From the NCBI RefSeq assembly GCF_001183545.1, contig NZ_KQ236688.1, positions 1,889,149-1,953,148 on the forward strand: DNA of 64,000 nucleotides, in the 5' to 3' direction. Shown here one piece after another: positions 1 to 8,623 of this stretch. The notes beneath the pieces were generated by a model. The model saw nothing but the letters and a program-made list of their open reading frames with translations. It had not been told where the DNA came from and searched no databases. The DNA comes from Cellvibrio sp. pealriver. Its GTDB lineage: Bacteria; Pseudomonadota; Gammaproteobacteria; Pseudomonadales; Cellvibrionaceae. Position 1 is the stretch's first letter, and each line of letters opens with the position of its first letter. The position numbers were made by a program, and so were the translations under genes.

Positions 1-35
1 GCGGTTTGGAAGTATGAGCAGCATCAGCGGTTGAA

Positions 36-290
36 TCAGCTGTCTTTTTTCTGAAGCCCGGTATTTGCACGAATAATATCCACAATCCGTTGTAGTTCAG
101 GGTTGGCAGGATTTTCACGACGCAGGAACCAGGCAAACAAATCCTGATCCTGCTCTTCCAGCAACAACCAATAACGTTCCTTATCGCTTTGTTCCAATGT
201 CGGGTACACATTTTCCAGAAATGGCATCAACACCAAATCCAACTCCAACATGCCGCGCCGACTACCCCAAAACAAACGATTGATATCCAC
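36..290 (-). CDS. sdhE: FAD assembly factor SdhE
   Basis: Small soluble protein (84 aa; family usually 80-95 aa) that promotes covalent flavinylation of succinate dehydrogenase SdhA and fumarate reductase. The diagnostic RGxxE motif is present as RGMLE at residues 12-16, and the rest is the short helical SdhE fold with the conserved acidic stretch around LLEEQDQDLFAW. It is divergent from ygfZ, as in enterics, with a shared promoter region of about 215 bp between them. Downstream (bases 1-35 on the same strand) an overlapping reading frame may begin, where a YgfX-like membrane protein is often found, but too little is visible to call it. Confidence 0.93.
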   Translation of the reverse strand: MDINRLFWGSRRGMLELDLVLMPFLENVYPTLEQSDKERYWLLLEEQDQDLFAWFLRRENPANPELQRIVDIIRANTGLQKKDS

Positions 291-506
291 ACCAGTACCT
301 GTATTTTGCTTTAGTAAGGGCCGGCATTATAAACGAGCAATAGGCTCACCGCGCCACTGTTGTGGTCAACATGTGTAACCAACATGCTGGACTTAAACAT
401 GACAGCTATTAAAAACCATACTGCGTTGCGATAATCTTCTCTTCGTATTTGCTTTTATTCATTTTTATCCGTTATTCATGATTCATACTGCTGGTAATTA
501 TTTGTT

Positions 507-1463
507 ATGACATCCCCCGCTGCTCACCAAAATATCCGGGTAAAACTGGAAAACAGTCAACTGCTGCTCATCTCTGGAGCGGATGCAGGAAAATTCCTGC
601 AAGGCCAAGTCACCTGTGATGTGCGTGAGCTGGCCAACCCCATCACCCGGCTTGGCACACAATGCAACCCCAAGGGCCGTATCCTGTTAAGTTTTCGCGC
701 GCTGCAGATGGATGCGGAAACCATCGCTTTGCGAATTCCAACATCAATGTTGGATAAAGCAAAGGTATCGCTCGGTAAATACATTGTGTTTTCAAAAGCC
801 AAACTGGTGGATGCGCGCGACCGTTATCAACTGCTGGGGCTTTATGGTGAAACCGCAGACGAGGTTGCGGCGCAATGGTTTGGCAAACTGCCCGCTGAAA
901 TCGACGGTTGGGTTGAGAAAGATGGCAGCTACCTTATCCAATTGGCAGCAAACCGCTATGAATGCTGGATGTCATCGGAACATATCGAACGTATTACCCA
1001 AGGGTTTGCAGCACAAACGGTCGAGCAGGACATCAACGCCTGGCAATTGCTCGATATACAAGCCGGTATCGCCAGCATCATTCCCGAGACCATTGAACTC
1101 TTTACGCCGCAAGAGATTAATTACCAGTTAATCGGCGGGGTTAATTTTCGCAAGGGCTGCTACACCGGCCAGGAAATTGTGGCGCGCCTGCATTATCGCG
1201 GCAAACTCAAACGCCATATGTACCGCTTTGCCAGTATCGGACAAACATTACCCGCGCCAGGCAGTGTATTGGTCAATTCAAAAACCCAGCAAGCATGTGG
1301 TCATCTCGTTGCGGCTGCCTCCACAGAAGGCAATTCATTTGAAATGCTGGTATCGCTTCTGGATGAACAATTGGATGAGGTACAACTGGAAGGCCGCCCG
1401 GAAAAATTAAGCCTGATGCCGCTTCCCTATGCTATACCTACAGCAGAAGAAAAAACTGAATAG
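507..1463 (+). CDS. ygfZ: tRNA-modifying folate-binding protein YgfZ
   Basis: Folate-binding protein of the GcvT/YgfZ family (318 aa; E. coli 326 aa) that acts with tetrahydrofolate in iron-sulfur cluster maintenance, including for the tRNA methylthiolase MiaB. The family signature KGCYTGQE is intact at residues 216-223, with its redox-active cysteine, and the N-terminal half shows the GcvT-like beta-barrel pattern (FLQGQVTCDV). It is divergent from sdhE; both serve cofactor-loaded respiratory enzymes. The HDOD gene starts 18 bases after its stop on the same strand, so the two are probably co-transcribed up to the terminator at 2337. Confidence 0.93.
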   Translation: MTSPAAHQNIRVKLENSQLLLISGADAGKFLQGQVTCDVRELANPITRLGTQCNPKGRILLSFRALQMDAETIALRIPTSMLDKAKVSLGKYIVFSKAKLVDARDRYQLLGLYGETADEVAAQWFGKLPAEIDGWVEKDGSYLIQLAANRYECWMSSEHIERITQGFAAQTVEQDINAWQLLDIQAGIASIIPETIELFTPQEINYQLIGGVNFRKGCYTGQEIVARLHYRGKLKRHMYRFASIGQTLPAPGSVLVNSKTQQACGHLVAAASTEGNSFEMLVSLLDEQLDEVQLEGRPEKLSLMPLPYAIPTAEEKTE

Positions 1464-1481
1464 GCTTATGTAGGATCAAGA

Positions 1482-2318
1482 ATGAACCCCATTGTTGAGA
1501 AAGTCCGCCAGGAAATCATCACAGCGATCAAAAACGATCAGCTTGTATTACCCACCTTGCCGGAGGTTGCCCTAAAGGTCAGGGAAGTCGCCGATGATCC
1601 CGATGCCGATATTGAAAAATTAACCACTGTAATTGGCAATGATGCTGCATTGAGTGCGCGGATTATTCGCGTTGCCAACAGCCCGCTTTTACGCGCCAGC
1701 CGCGCGATTGAAGATTTACGTACCGCGCTTATGCGCTTGGGCATTCAGTACACCTGCAATATCGCGACAGGTTTGGCGATGGAACAAATGTTTCAGGCGA
1801 CATCCGATTTAGTCGATATGCGCATGCGTGATGTCTGGAGCCGCTCCAGTGAAGTCGCAGGCATTAGCCATGTATTGTGCAAACATTACACGCGCCTGCG
1901 TCCGGATCAGGCAACCCTCGCAGGCTTGGTGCATAAGATCGGGGTTTTGCCAATCCTGACTTACGCAGAAGACCACCCGGCATTACTCAAAGACAGCCTG
2001 ACACTCGATGCTGTTATTGACCAATTGCACGCACCGGTTGGCGATTTGATTTTGAAAACCTGGGGCTTTCCCGAAGAAATTGCGCATATTCCTTCGCAAC
2101 ACATCAATTTCACGCGTGATGTACCAAAAGCTGATTATGGCGATATCGTCACAGTGGCTATGCTGCAAAGCTATTTGGGCACAGATTCCCCGATGGGCAA
2201 AGTGGATTACAACAAAGTAAAAGCCTTTGACCGGCTCAAACTTGACCCTAATATGCACATTAGTGAATCTGAAGATTTGAGTGGCGAGATGGAAGCGGCG
2301 ATGTCATTGTTGCTGTAA
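1482..2318 (+). CDS. HDOD domain signalling protein
   Basis: Stand-alone HDOD domain protein of 278 aa. The HDOD fold covers about residues 15-215, with the typical opening LPTLPEVALKV and the helix IIRVANSPLL. HDOD domains are non-catalytic relatives of HD phosphohydrolases used in regulatory pathways; the partner cannot be told from sequence. There is no extra GAF, EAL or receiver domain. It follows ygfZ at 18 bases and ends just before a strong terminator, so it closes that operon. Confidence 0.85.
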   Translation: MNPIVEKVRQEIITAIKNDQLVLPTLPEVALKVREVADDPDADIEKLTTVIGNDAALSARIIRVANSPLLRASRAIEDLRTALMRLGIQYTCNIATGLAMEQMFQATSDLVDMRMRDVWSRSSEVAGISHVLCKHYTRLRPDQATLAGLVHKIGVLPILTYAEDHPALLKDSLTLDAVIDQLHAPVGDLILKTWGFPEEIAHIPSQHINFTRDVPKADYGDIVTVAMLQSYLGTDSPMGKVDYNKVKAFDRLKLDPNMHISESEDLSGEMEAAMSLLL

Positions 2319-2336
2319 ACGAAATGTAATAAAAAT

Positions 2337-2385
2337 ATGGGCAGGCGGTTCCAACCGCCTGCCCATTATTTTCTTTTTTGTATTG
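2337..2385 (+). terminator. Rho-independent terminator after the HDOD gene
   Basis: Perfect 14-bp inverted repeat (2337-2350 with 2353-2366, two-base loop) followed by a T-rich tract. It ends the ygfZ-HDOD unit and lies tail to tail with the gene ending at 2395, so it may serve both strands. Confidence 0.85.
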
Positions 2386-2394
2386 CAATATCAC

Positions 2395-2775
2395 TCAAGC
2401 GCGCGTTGCATCCGAACGGATAAACAAATACACCATCGCGATTAATGCCACCAAAACCAACAGTGAACCTCCACTCAACAAAGGCTCAAGTTGTTCGCCC
2501 GAAGCAAATTTTCCGTACAGAAGAAATAACCCGGAAAGCATCGCGAGCACACCAACCTGATGCAGATAAAATTGCACGCGCGCCAAAATACCGTGTCCGT
2601 TCGTCAGCCATAATTTATGACACAGCGCATAAATAAATGTCACTACAAAACCCAGTAACATAATGTGCGCATGGGTAACCAACTGGCTGTGATTGTGGGT
2701 TGCTGCCATCACAATTCCCAACAGTATTCCCAATACTGCGTAAATAAATCCAGTAATTGCAAACTTCCTATCCAT
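2395..2775 (-). CDS. Small four-helix membrane protein rich in histidines
   Basis: Predicted inner-membrane protein of 126 aa. The ATG at 2775 was chosen because a GGAG ribosome binding site precedes it; a longer frame from 2835 would overlap the hemerythrin gene. Hydrophobic segments lie near residues 5-25, 34-54, 67-87 and 98-118. Histidines cluster at 27, 29, 35, 37, 53, 61 and 72 around helices 1-3, which recalls short proteins related to the haem-copper oxidase subunit I core, although no full oxidase is encoded. Metal or haem binding is inference. It follows the hemerythrin-like gene by 25 bases and is probably its operon partner. Confidence 0.7.
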   Translation of the reverse strand: MDRKFAITGFIYAVLGILLGIVMAATHNHSQLVTHAHIMLLGFVVTFIYALCHKLWLTNGHGILARVQFYLHQVGVLAMLSGLFLLYGKFASGEQLEPLLSGGSLLVLVALIAMVYLFIRSDATRA

Positions 2776-2800
2776 TGTAAGCTCCACGTTTATGACAACA

Positions 2801-3499
2801 TTATAAAATCGCGGCTTCTGCGGGAAGCCGTTCATCTACTAAAGTTTGATTGAGTTTTTTCCATTCGCGCTCATTAATAAGCGGCTTCAGCATAGTCACC
2901 AACATAGCCACCGCACCTTCAGGTGCCGCTTTGGCAACAGACGATAAAACCTCTACACGCTCACTATGGGTAATGTTTGGCAACATCATCATTAATGATT
3001 GCAAATTTTCTTCCGGTGTTAACGACGCAACCAAACGCTGATGAATATCATGAATTTGCGCATCACTAAAATGTTCCCATAGCAATTCAGCATTGTAGGT
3101 TTCTTCCTGATTCATATGCATGAAATTATCAGCAACGAACAGCGAAAAATCGGCATAAAATTCTAACAGTGCTTGTCGTCTACGCAGTGAAGGCAACTTT
3201 TTAATGAGCGCGATATCTTGACGCAACGTGGCGATTTCACGCTCATGCTGCACATGATCGATTTCAGTCTGGAGCGGAATTTTATGCAAATCATTTATCG
3301 CAGCATGAATAAATTGGTTTTCATGCGCTAAATGATCAAGGCAAAACTGTAATAAATGCTCGCAAGCATTAAGCTGTTGAGTAACAGAATCAGTATCAGT
3401 GTCATCAAGTCGCCCTAATTCCACTAACTGTTGGCATAGACTGGCACGCAGTCCTTTATGGATCAGCGTATAAATATTATAACGGGGATCTTTCATCAT
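2801..3499 (-). CDS. Hemerythrin-like (HHE) domain protein
   Basis: Cytoplasmic all-helical protein of 232 aa. Candidate di-iron ligands are H14, the HLAHENQFIH block near residues 56-65, H85 in VQHERE and the HMNQEE block near 128-133, matching the spacing of hemerythrin/HHE proteins that bind oxygen or nitric oxide at a di-iron site. The C-terminal 80 residues form a second helical region seen in longer family members. Two adjacent ATGs (3499, 3496) follow an AGG site. The gene is first in a leftward pair with the His-rich membrane protein and is divergent from two flavin-binding proteins at 3899-5799, suggesting a redox, O2 or NO response; that role is inferred. Confidence 0.82.
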   Translation of the reverse strand: MMKDPRYNIYTLIHKGLRASLCQQLVELGRLDDTDTDSVTQQLNACEHLLQFCLDHLAHENQFIHAAINDLHKIPLQTEIDHVQHEREIATLRQDIALIKKLPSLRRRQALLEFYADFSLFVADNFMHMNQEETYNAELLWEHFSDAQIHDIHQRLVASLTPEENLQSLMMMLPNITHSERVEVLSSVAKAAPEGAVAMLVTMLKPLINEREWKKLNQTLVDERLPAEAAIL

Positions 3500-3898
3500 T
3501 AACCTCAGGTTCCATTGAGTCTGTATTCGCTGTGAATAAGTGGTTTACGAAATGGGGGTGTTTATTGCGTTATCCGGCAATGAGGTCATATTAACAAACT
3601 GATTACCACTCACTTCCTAAATCATTCATAACAGTTTCCTAAAAATTCCCTAAACAGCAATGCCAGAGTGCCTTCATATTGCAGGAGAATCTGTAATAAA
3701 TTGTGTTTTTAGAATGGGATTGATTGAGCATGTTTGCTAACAGGAATATGATCTTTACTCTCGCTAAAGCACTTGCGCCAGATACATATTATCTGGCATC
3801 AATAGACTTCAGATAGTCTTACCACTATTCAGACGATCTTAATAATTAATAGAAAGACGTGTAGCCGCACAAAAATAGTGATTATCGGATAGACATAA
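3500..3898. promoter_or_regulatory. Divergent intergenic region with two inverted repeats
   Basis: About 400 bp with no credible gene, between the hemerythrin-like operon and the PNPOx pair. It contains a perfect 8-bp inverted repeat with 5-base spacer (GCCAGATA at 3777-3784, TATCTGGC at 3790-3797) and a 9-bp repeat with one mismatch (3811-3819 with 3831-3839). Both lie 60-120 bases upstream of the start at 3899. They look like regulator binding sites, but no named operator consensus was recognised. Confidence 0.5.
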
Positions 3899-4411
3899 AT
3901 GGATAGACCTGACTTGCCCAACAATACCTACCGCAGCCTGTCCGAAGAGCAGGCAGCATTTATTTGCTCTGGTTTGTCTATTACCGCAAGCTCACGCGAT
4001 GGCCGTTTTATTCCCTCAATCTGCCGGGTGTTAGCCTGTGCGGTTAATGACTCGCGTAATCAGTTGCGTATTATTGTGGTGAAATCCCAAGCCTTGCAAT
4101 TGTTGCTCGATATTAAAGCCAGCGCCGAAATTGCAGTTGTTTTCAGTCAGCCGTCGAGCCACAGGACACTGCAAATAAAAGGAAAAAATACGCACCAAAG
4201 TGACATTCAGGATGGGGATATCGCCTTGATTGATCAATGTATTCGGGGGTTTGCCGACAATCTGGCATCTATTGGTTATCCGCGCGAATTCGCCCATGCC
4301 TTTCATCACTACTCTCCTGATGATGTGGCTGCTATCAGTTTTACACCCGTCGCACTATTTGAACAAAGCCCGGGGCCGGATGCGGGCAAAGCCTTGGCGT
4401 TTGGCTCATGA
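3899..4411 (+). CDS. PNPOx-like flavin split-barrel protein
   Basis: Protein of 170 aa with the pattern of the pyridoxamine 5'-phosphate oxidase-like FMN-binding split barrel: a conserved start (SLSEEQAAFICSGLSI), a strand pair around SRDGRFIPSICRVLAC and a core strand LRIIVVK. Such proteins bind FMN, F420 or haem, and the ligand is not clear here. The ribosome binding site is weak. Its stop overlaps the start of the next gene by 4 bases (ATGA), so the two are translationally coupled and probably act together. Confidence 0.7.
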   Translation: MDRPDLPNNTYRSLSEEQAAFICSGLSITASSRDGRFIPSICRVLACAVNDSRNQLRIIVVKSQALQLLLDIKASAEIAVVFSQPSSHRTLQIKGKNTHQSDIQDGDIALIDQCIRGFADNLASIGYPREFAHAFHHYSPDDVAAISFTPVALFEQSPGPDAGKALAFGS

Positions 4412-5799
4412 TAAGGCTAGATCAAATCCGGATTTGTCTGGAGGGTTTATTGCCATCCATGCTTGCTACTTGCGGTGCTGATGGCACGCCAAATATTACC
4501 TATGTATCGCAAGTACACTACGTTAATCCGAATCATGTTGCGCTGACATTTCAATTTTTTAATAAGACACGACTAAATATTTTAGCCAACCCCCAGGCAA
4601 CCCTGCTGGTGATTGATCTACAAACCGCCGCAATGTATCGCCTCGCGCTGCTCTATCGCCACACAGAAACATCCGGCCCGTTGTTTGAAAGTATGAAAGC
4701 ACGCCTTGCCGGCATTGCCAGCAGCTCGGGAATGGAAAATGTATTCCATCTGCAAGGTGCTGATGTCTATCAGGTGATGGATATAGAAGCCGTTCCCGGA
4801 ATGCAAAAACCGGTATTGCCGCCGGCTCGCCAATCACAACTTTATTTGCGTGAAGCCTTTTGCGCAATGAGCCGCGCACAAGACATGGCCGAATTATTTG
4901 AATGCTGTATGAATTCGCTTTCGCAACAACTTCAAATCGAATACGCCATGTTATTGCTAGCCGATGGAACAGGAAAAAAACTGTACACGTTGGACACACG
5001 CGGTTACTCACAATCAGGAATAGGCGCAGAAGTGCCAATAGGTTATGGAATCATAGGCACAGCCGCACAATATCGCACCCCGATTCGCATTACGCATGTG
5101 GCGATGGAGTACACCTATGTACAAGCGATGCGCGATTATTTACAACACGAACAAGACACTACAGGACTGGAAACACATATTGCATTTCCCGGATTAAAGC
5201 TGCCCCGCAGCCAGCTTGCCATGCCGATTTTAGATAAAGACAAGTTATTGGGGATTATCTACGCGGAGAGCCCTAAAGATGAATTTTTTCACTACGACCA
5301 TGAGGATATGCTTGCCTGTCTTGCCTTGTTTTTAGGCCAGATGATCGTAAAACTACAAGCGTCTGAATGTTTGAATATTTATCGTGGTGATTCTGACAAC
5401 CACAACTCTGATCAAAAAATTACTGCTGCATCGGCAAAAGAATCCAATCAGACACACATTCGTCCGCAAACGCCGGTGTTGATTCGTTACTACCGGCAAA
5501 ACCACAGCATTTTTCTTGATCAGGATTATTTAATAAAAGGGATTGCGGGTGCCATTTTATGGCGTTTATTACAGTTGCATACTCATGAAGGACGCTGTCA
5601 TTTTAGTAATCGTGAGTTGCGCCTTGACCCGCATTTAAAACTACCTGACATTGATGACAATCTTGAAGCAAGATTAATTTTATTGCGCCGCCGTTTGGAA
5701 GAGCGCTGCAGTTTTATGCGTTTGGAAAAAGCCGGGCGCGGTGCTTTTACACTGAACCTGAATACACCGCTCACCCTGATTGAAGTGGATAGCCTTTAA
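4408..5799 (+). CDS. PNPOx-like/GAF/winged-helix-like regulatory protein
   Basis: Protein of 463 aa with three parts. Residues 1-130 are a PNPOx-like split barrel (LPSMLATCGADGTPNITYVS). Residues about 160-325 are a GAF sensor domain (PIGYGIIGTAAQYRTPIRI, LAMPILDKDKLLGIIYAES). Residues about 365-463 resemble a winged-helix domain: GAILWRLLQ, then FSNRELRL and a long basic helix, LEARLILLRRRLEERC. No signal peptide or membrane segment is seen. A cytoplasmic transcription factor that reads a flavin or gas signal and controls the divergent hemerythrin operon is a reasonable inference. Its start overlaps the preceding PNPOx gene by 4 bases. Confidence 0.72.
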   Translation: MIRLDQIRICLEGLLPSMLATCGADGTPNITYVSQVHYVNPNHVALTFQFFNKTRLNILANPQATLLVIDLQTAAMYRLALLYRHTETSGPLFESMKARLAGIASSSGMENVFHLQGADVYQVMDIEAVPGMQKPVLPPARQSQLYLREAFCAMSRAQDMAELFECCMNSLSQQLQIEYAMLLLADGTGKKLYTLDTRGYSQSGIGAEVPIGYGIIGTAAQYRTPIRITHVAMEYTYVQAMRDYLQHEQDTTGLETHIAFPGLKLPRSQLAMPILDKDKLLGIIYAESPKDEFFHYDHEDMLACLALFLGQMIVKLQASECLNIYRGDSDNHNSDQKITAASAKESNQTHIRPQTPVLIRYYRQNHSIFLDQDYLIKGIAGAILWRLLQLHTHEGRCHFSNRELRLDPHLKLPDIDDNLEARLILLRRRLEERCSFMRLEKAGRGAFTLNLNTPLTLIEVDSL

Positions 5800-5817
5800 A
5801 TTTTCCGCACCCGAACA

Positions 5818-6882
5818 TCAGCGTGATGCGGGCAATGTGTTGGCTTGCGCCAGTGCTTGTAAAAATGCGTGATGAGCTTGTTGGTTATGCTCGCCCGAAT
5901 AAGGCAACAGAATCCAGGTTTCACTTGCTGACATGCTTTCTTGTGGCTTGAGTGTTTTATAAGGGGCATGCACTTCCAGCTCCAATAAACCCTGCTCAGG
6001 CCGCTCGTTTAAAAACTCCTGATATAACTCCACCTGCCCCTGCTCTGGATGAATTGCGCTTTTAGGCTGCAATGCAAAAGTAATCAGCAACACTTGCTGA
6101 TCACGGAATGCCGCCAACCAACCTTGTGCAGGCTGGATAAACACTTTGCCCCTGCGGCCTTTTTGTTCAGACGCGTCATTTTTTAATGAAAAAAATCCAT
6201 CGCGGTAATCGTGTGCCAAGCGGCCATAGGTCGCGTCAATAAAATGTTCAACCCGAACATCATCCAACGTAGCAACCGGAACATAGACAAACGTAGTGTG
6301 GGGAACACGTGTATTGAACCAGATATCCCACGCCACTTGAGTATCACGGATATTTTTGGCGCTCACATTTAATTGCAGCTGGTTAGGTTTTCCATCCATT
6401 AACGCAAATTGTTTTTGAAGGGAAACACCCGATATCGGGCTATTGGAACCCAGCATGGTGACCTGCTGTGCTGTCTGTTCCACTAATTGATTTTTGGTCA
6501 ACACCAAATAGGGATCGGGCGGCCATATTGCTTTTGCGGTGCGCCGTTCATCGTTCAGCAATTGATGTTGCCACCACTGGCTCTGCGGCCCCAACCATAC
6601 CTCATGCCCCATATAACCAATGTTATAAGACTTGGGCGATACGGGTGGGTTGGGCATTGTTTTCACTGCATCGCCTACAAGCAAAAAATTGGGCTGCCCT
6701 TGCAGGTTAACAGACAACACACGGCCACCTATGTCAGGCGTTATTTCTGCCGCAATCGTATTATTGCCCAGTGTAATGCGGGTTACTTCAGCATCTTGCG
6801 CTGCAATTGCAACATTACACACAGGTAAAGAGAACGACATAAATAAAATCATCCTTTGTAAAAAAGAGTGGGCTTTAGTCAT
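5818..6882 (-). CDS. Exported DUF4380-type aldose-epimerase-like protein
   Basis: Periplasmic or secreted protein of 354 aa with a signal peptide ending near residue 28 (NVAIA-AQDA). The body starts like galactose mutarotase-fold proteins of the DUF4380 type: ITLGNNTIAAEITPDIGGR followed by VLSVNLQG, then a beta-rich sandwich with many aromatic residues and WDIWFNTRVPHTT. A carbohydrate-binding or epimerase-like role is possible, but no catalytic pair could be assigned. It stands alone, tail to tail with the GAF regulator (18 bases between stops). Confidence 0.7.
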   Translation of the reverse strand: MTKAHSFLQRMILFMSFSLPVCNVAIAAQDAEVTRITLGNNTIAAEITPDIGGRVLSVNLQGQPNFLLVGDAVKTMPNPPVSPKSYNIGYMGHEVWLGPQSQWWQHQLLNDERRTAKAIWPPDPYLVLTKNQLVEQTAQQVTMLGSNSPISGVSLQKQFALMDGKPNQLQLNVSAKNIRDTQVAWDIWFNTRVPHTTFVYVPVATLDDVRVEHFIDATYGRLAHDYRDGFFSLKNDASEQKGRRGKVFIQPAQGWLAAFRDQQVLLITFALQPKSAIHPEQGQVELYQEFLNERPEQGLLELEVHAPYKTLKPQESMSASETWILLPYSGEHNQQAHHAFLQALAQANTLPASR

Positions 6883-6941
6883 GTTTGATCTCTTCTGTAT
6901 TTGTCAGGATTAAGGCGATTAAAAGCGGAAAAAACTGCGTA

Positions 6942-7187
6942 TTAAAGTAAAGGTTTTGAATTCAAAATCTGTAAAACCTGTTGCAGATGCACAGAACATT
7001 CGTAACCCAAAGGAGTCAAGTATCCGCCATCGATCTGGCTAATCAATTGTTTTTCATGCAAGCGGCGAGTGGCATTAATGATATCGGGTGAGGCATCAGA
7101 GTGAACTTTCAAACCAGATTGGTTAGTGCTGGTATCAAACATACGCAGGACTTGCATTTCAGTAACAATTTCAGGCGATAGTGGCAT
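6942..7187 (-). CDS. TIGR02647-like small conserved protein
   Basis: Small protein (81 aa) matching the short conserved gammaproteobacterial family often labelled a DNA-binding protein: MPLSPEIVTEMQVLRMFD, a central helix and a C-terminal GYLTPLGYECSVHLQ-type wing. The predicted shape is a small winged helix-turn-helix. It lies alone between the DUF4380 gene and avtA. The assignment is from memory of the family pattern; function is unknown. Confidence 0.7.
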   Translation of the reverse strand: MPLSPEIVTEMQVLRMFDTSTNQSGLKVHSDASPDIINATRRLHEKQLISQIDGGYLTPLGYECSVHLQQVLQILNSKPLL

Positions 7188-7256
7188 TTTGTTGCTCCAT
7201 TATTATTAATAAATAAAAAGTTATTGATGAATGACACGCTATTGGTTTATGAAAAA

Positions 7257-8546
7257 TTATTGATTACGGAAAACATGTCGCACTTCATCAGCAATAATAG
7301 CAGCTCCCTGCTCTACCGTAGCGGCATCCTGACAGTAAGTCACACGAATGCATTCATGTTTGTGCTGCCAATCATCTGCAAGCCCGGGAAAGAAATGATG
7401 ACCAGACACCACCAATACACCGCGCGCTTTTAAGCGCTGATATAGCGCTTCGCTGCTAATCGGTAGCCCCTTAAACCACAACCATAAAAAAATCGCCCCT
7501 TCTGGTTTGTGGATATAACACGGCAAATCACTCAGGTGCTGCTTAAAGGTAGCCACAGCATGTTCCATGCGTGCGCGATAAAACGGCGCAACGATTGTGC
7601 GCCCTAACTGTAAAATTTTTCCATCTTCCAACAAATGCCGCGCGATAGCAGGGCCAAAATTTCCGGTCGCCAGACTTAAAATCGTATTGGCTTTGGCAAA
7701 TGCATCGATAATTTCAGGGGCTGCAATCACGATGCCTGTGCGCGCACCAGGCAATCCCAATTTGGACAAGCTCAACACCAAAATCGTATTGTCATTCCAA
7801 TGGGGCTGCGCATCGGTAAACAGGATATTGGGGAATGGTGTGCCGTAAGCACCATCCACAATAAATGGAATTTTGTGTTCGCGCGCCAGGGTATCCAGTT
7901 TAAGTAACTCATCGTCGCTGATGACATTGCCCGTGGGGTTAGTCGGGCGGGATACACACAGCGCACCGGTTTCAGAGGTGATTGTTAGTTGCGAAAAATC
8001 CACATGGTATTTGAAAAAACCATTAGGCAACATTTCAATACTGGGACGGGTAGCGGTAAAAAAATCGGGATGGATACCTTGATCGCTATAGCCCAAGTAT
8101 TCCGGCGTGAGCGGCAGCTGAATACGTTTGATGCTGCCGTCGGGATATTCCCCCGCAAACAAATTAAACAGCACAAAAAAAGCCGATTGGCTGCCGTTGG
8201 CCAACGCAATATTCGCGCGCGTAATTGGCCAACCATATTCATTGGCTAACAACCCGGCCAGTGAATCCAATAATTGCGCATCGCCCTGAGGGGGCTGATA
8301 AAGCCCCAGTAACTGATGAGTTTCCTGAGGGCTCGCCAGGGTTGCACGTAAGGCATCTTCAAATACCTGCTCCATCGCCGGAATACGTGCCGGATTACCG
8401 CCACCCATAAAAATCATATCGGGATTAACGCGCAGGGCTTCGCCTAAATCGTCCATCAGCGAGACAATGCCCGCCTCTGTGCAAAGTTTTTTACCAAAGC
8501 GCGATAATTGAAGCGGGGACGATTGCTGGGGAGGAAACAATTGCAT
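7257..8546 (-). CDS. avtA: Valine-pyruvate transaminase AvtA
   Basis: PLP-dependent fold type I aminotransferase of 429 aa (E. coli AvtA 417 aa) that interconverts valine plus pyruvate with 2-ketoisovalerate plus alanine. The start region (LSRFGKKLCTEAGIVSLMDD) and the GGGNPARIP segment are AvtA-specific. The PLP lysine is K262 in SLSKLGLPGART, and the conserved D231/Y234 pair (VDGAYG) and the PTNPTGN loop at 201-207 are intact. It is a single gene with no clear operon partner. Confidence 0.92.
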   Translation of the reverse strand: MQLFPPQQSSPLQLSRFGKKLCTEAGIVSLMDDLGEALRVNPDMIFMGGGNPARIPAMEQVFEDALRATLASPQETHQLLGLYQPPQGDAQLLDSLAGLLANEYGWPITRANIALANGSQSAFFVLFNLFAGEYPDGSIKRIQLPLTPEYLGYSDQGIHPDFFTATRPSIEMLPNGFFKYHVDFSQLTITSETGALCVSRPTNPTGNVISDDELLKLDTLAREHKIPFIVDGAYGTPFPNILFTDAQPHWNDNTILVLSLSKLGLPGARTGIVIAAPEIIDAFAKANTILSLATGNFGPAIARHLLEDGKILQLGRTIVAPFYRARMEHAVATFKQHLSDLPCYIHKPEGAIFLWLWFKGLPISSEALYQRLKARGVLVVSGHHFFPGLADDWQHKHECIRVTYCQDAATVEQGAAIIADEVRHVFRNQ

Positions 8547-8623
8547 GGAGAAAAACCAGATTGTGGAGGCAAATAGCCAGTGGCGCGCAATCTAGCGGGT
8601 ACAGCAACAAAACACTAGCGCGA

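Noticed and set aside
2776..2835. Longer start of the His-rich membrane protein
   Set aside because: It runs into the hemerythrin coding end and lacks a ribosome binding site, unlike ATG 2775.
4559..5038. Long open frame on the minus strand inside the GAF regulator
   Set aside because: Shadow of the real gene; no start signal, and the opposite strand has clear domains.
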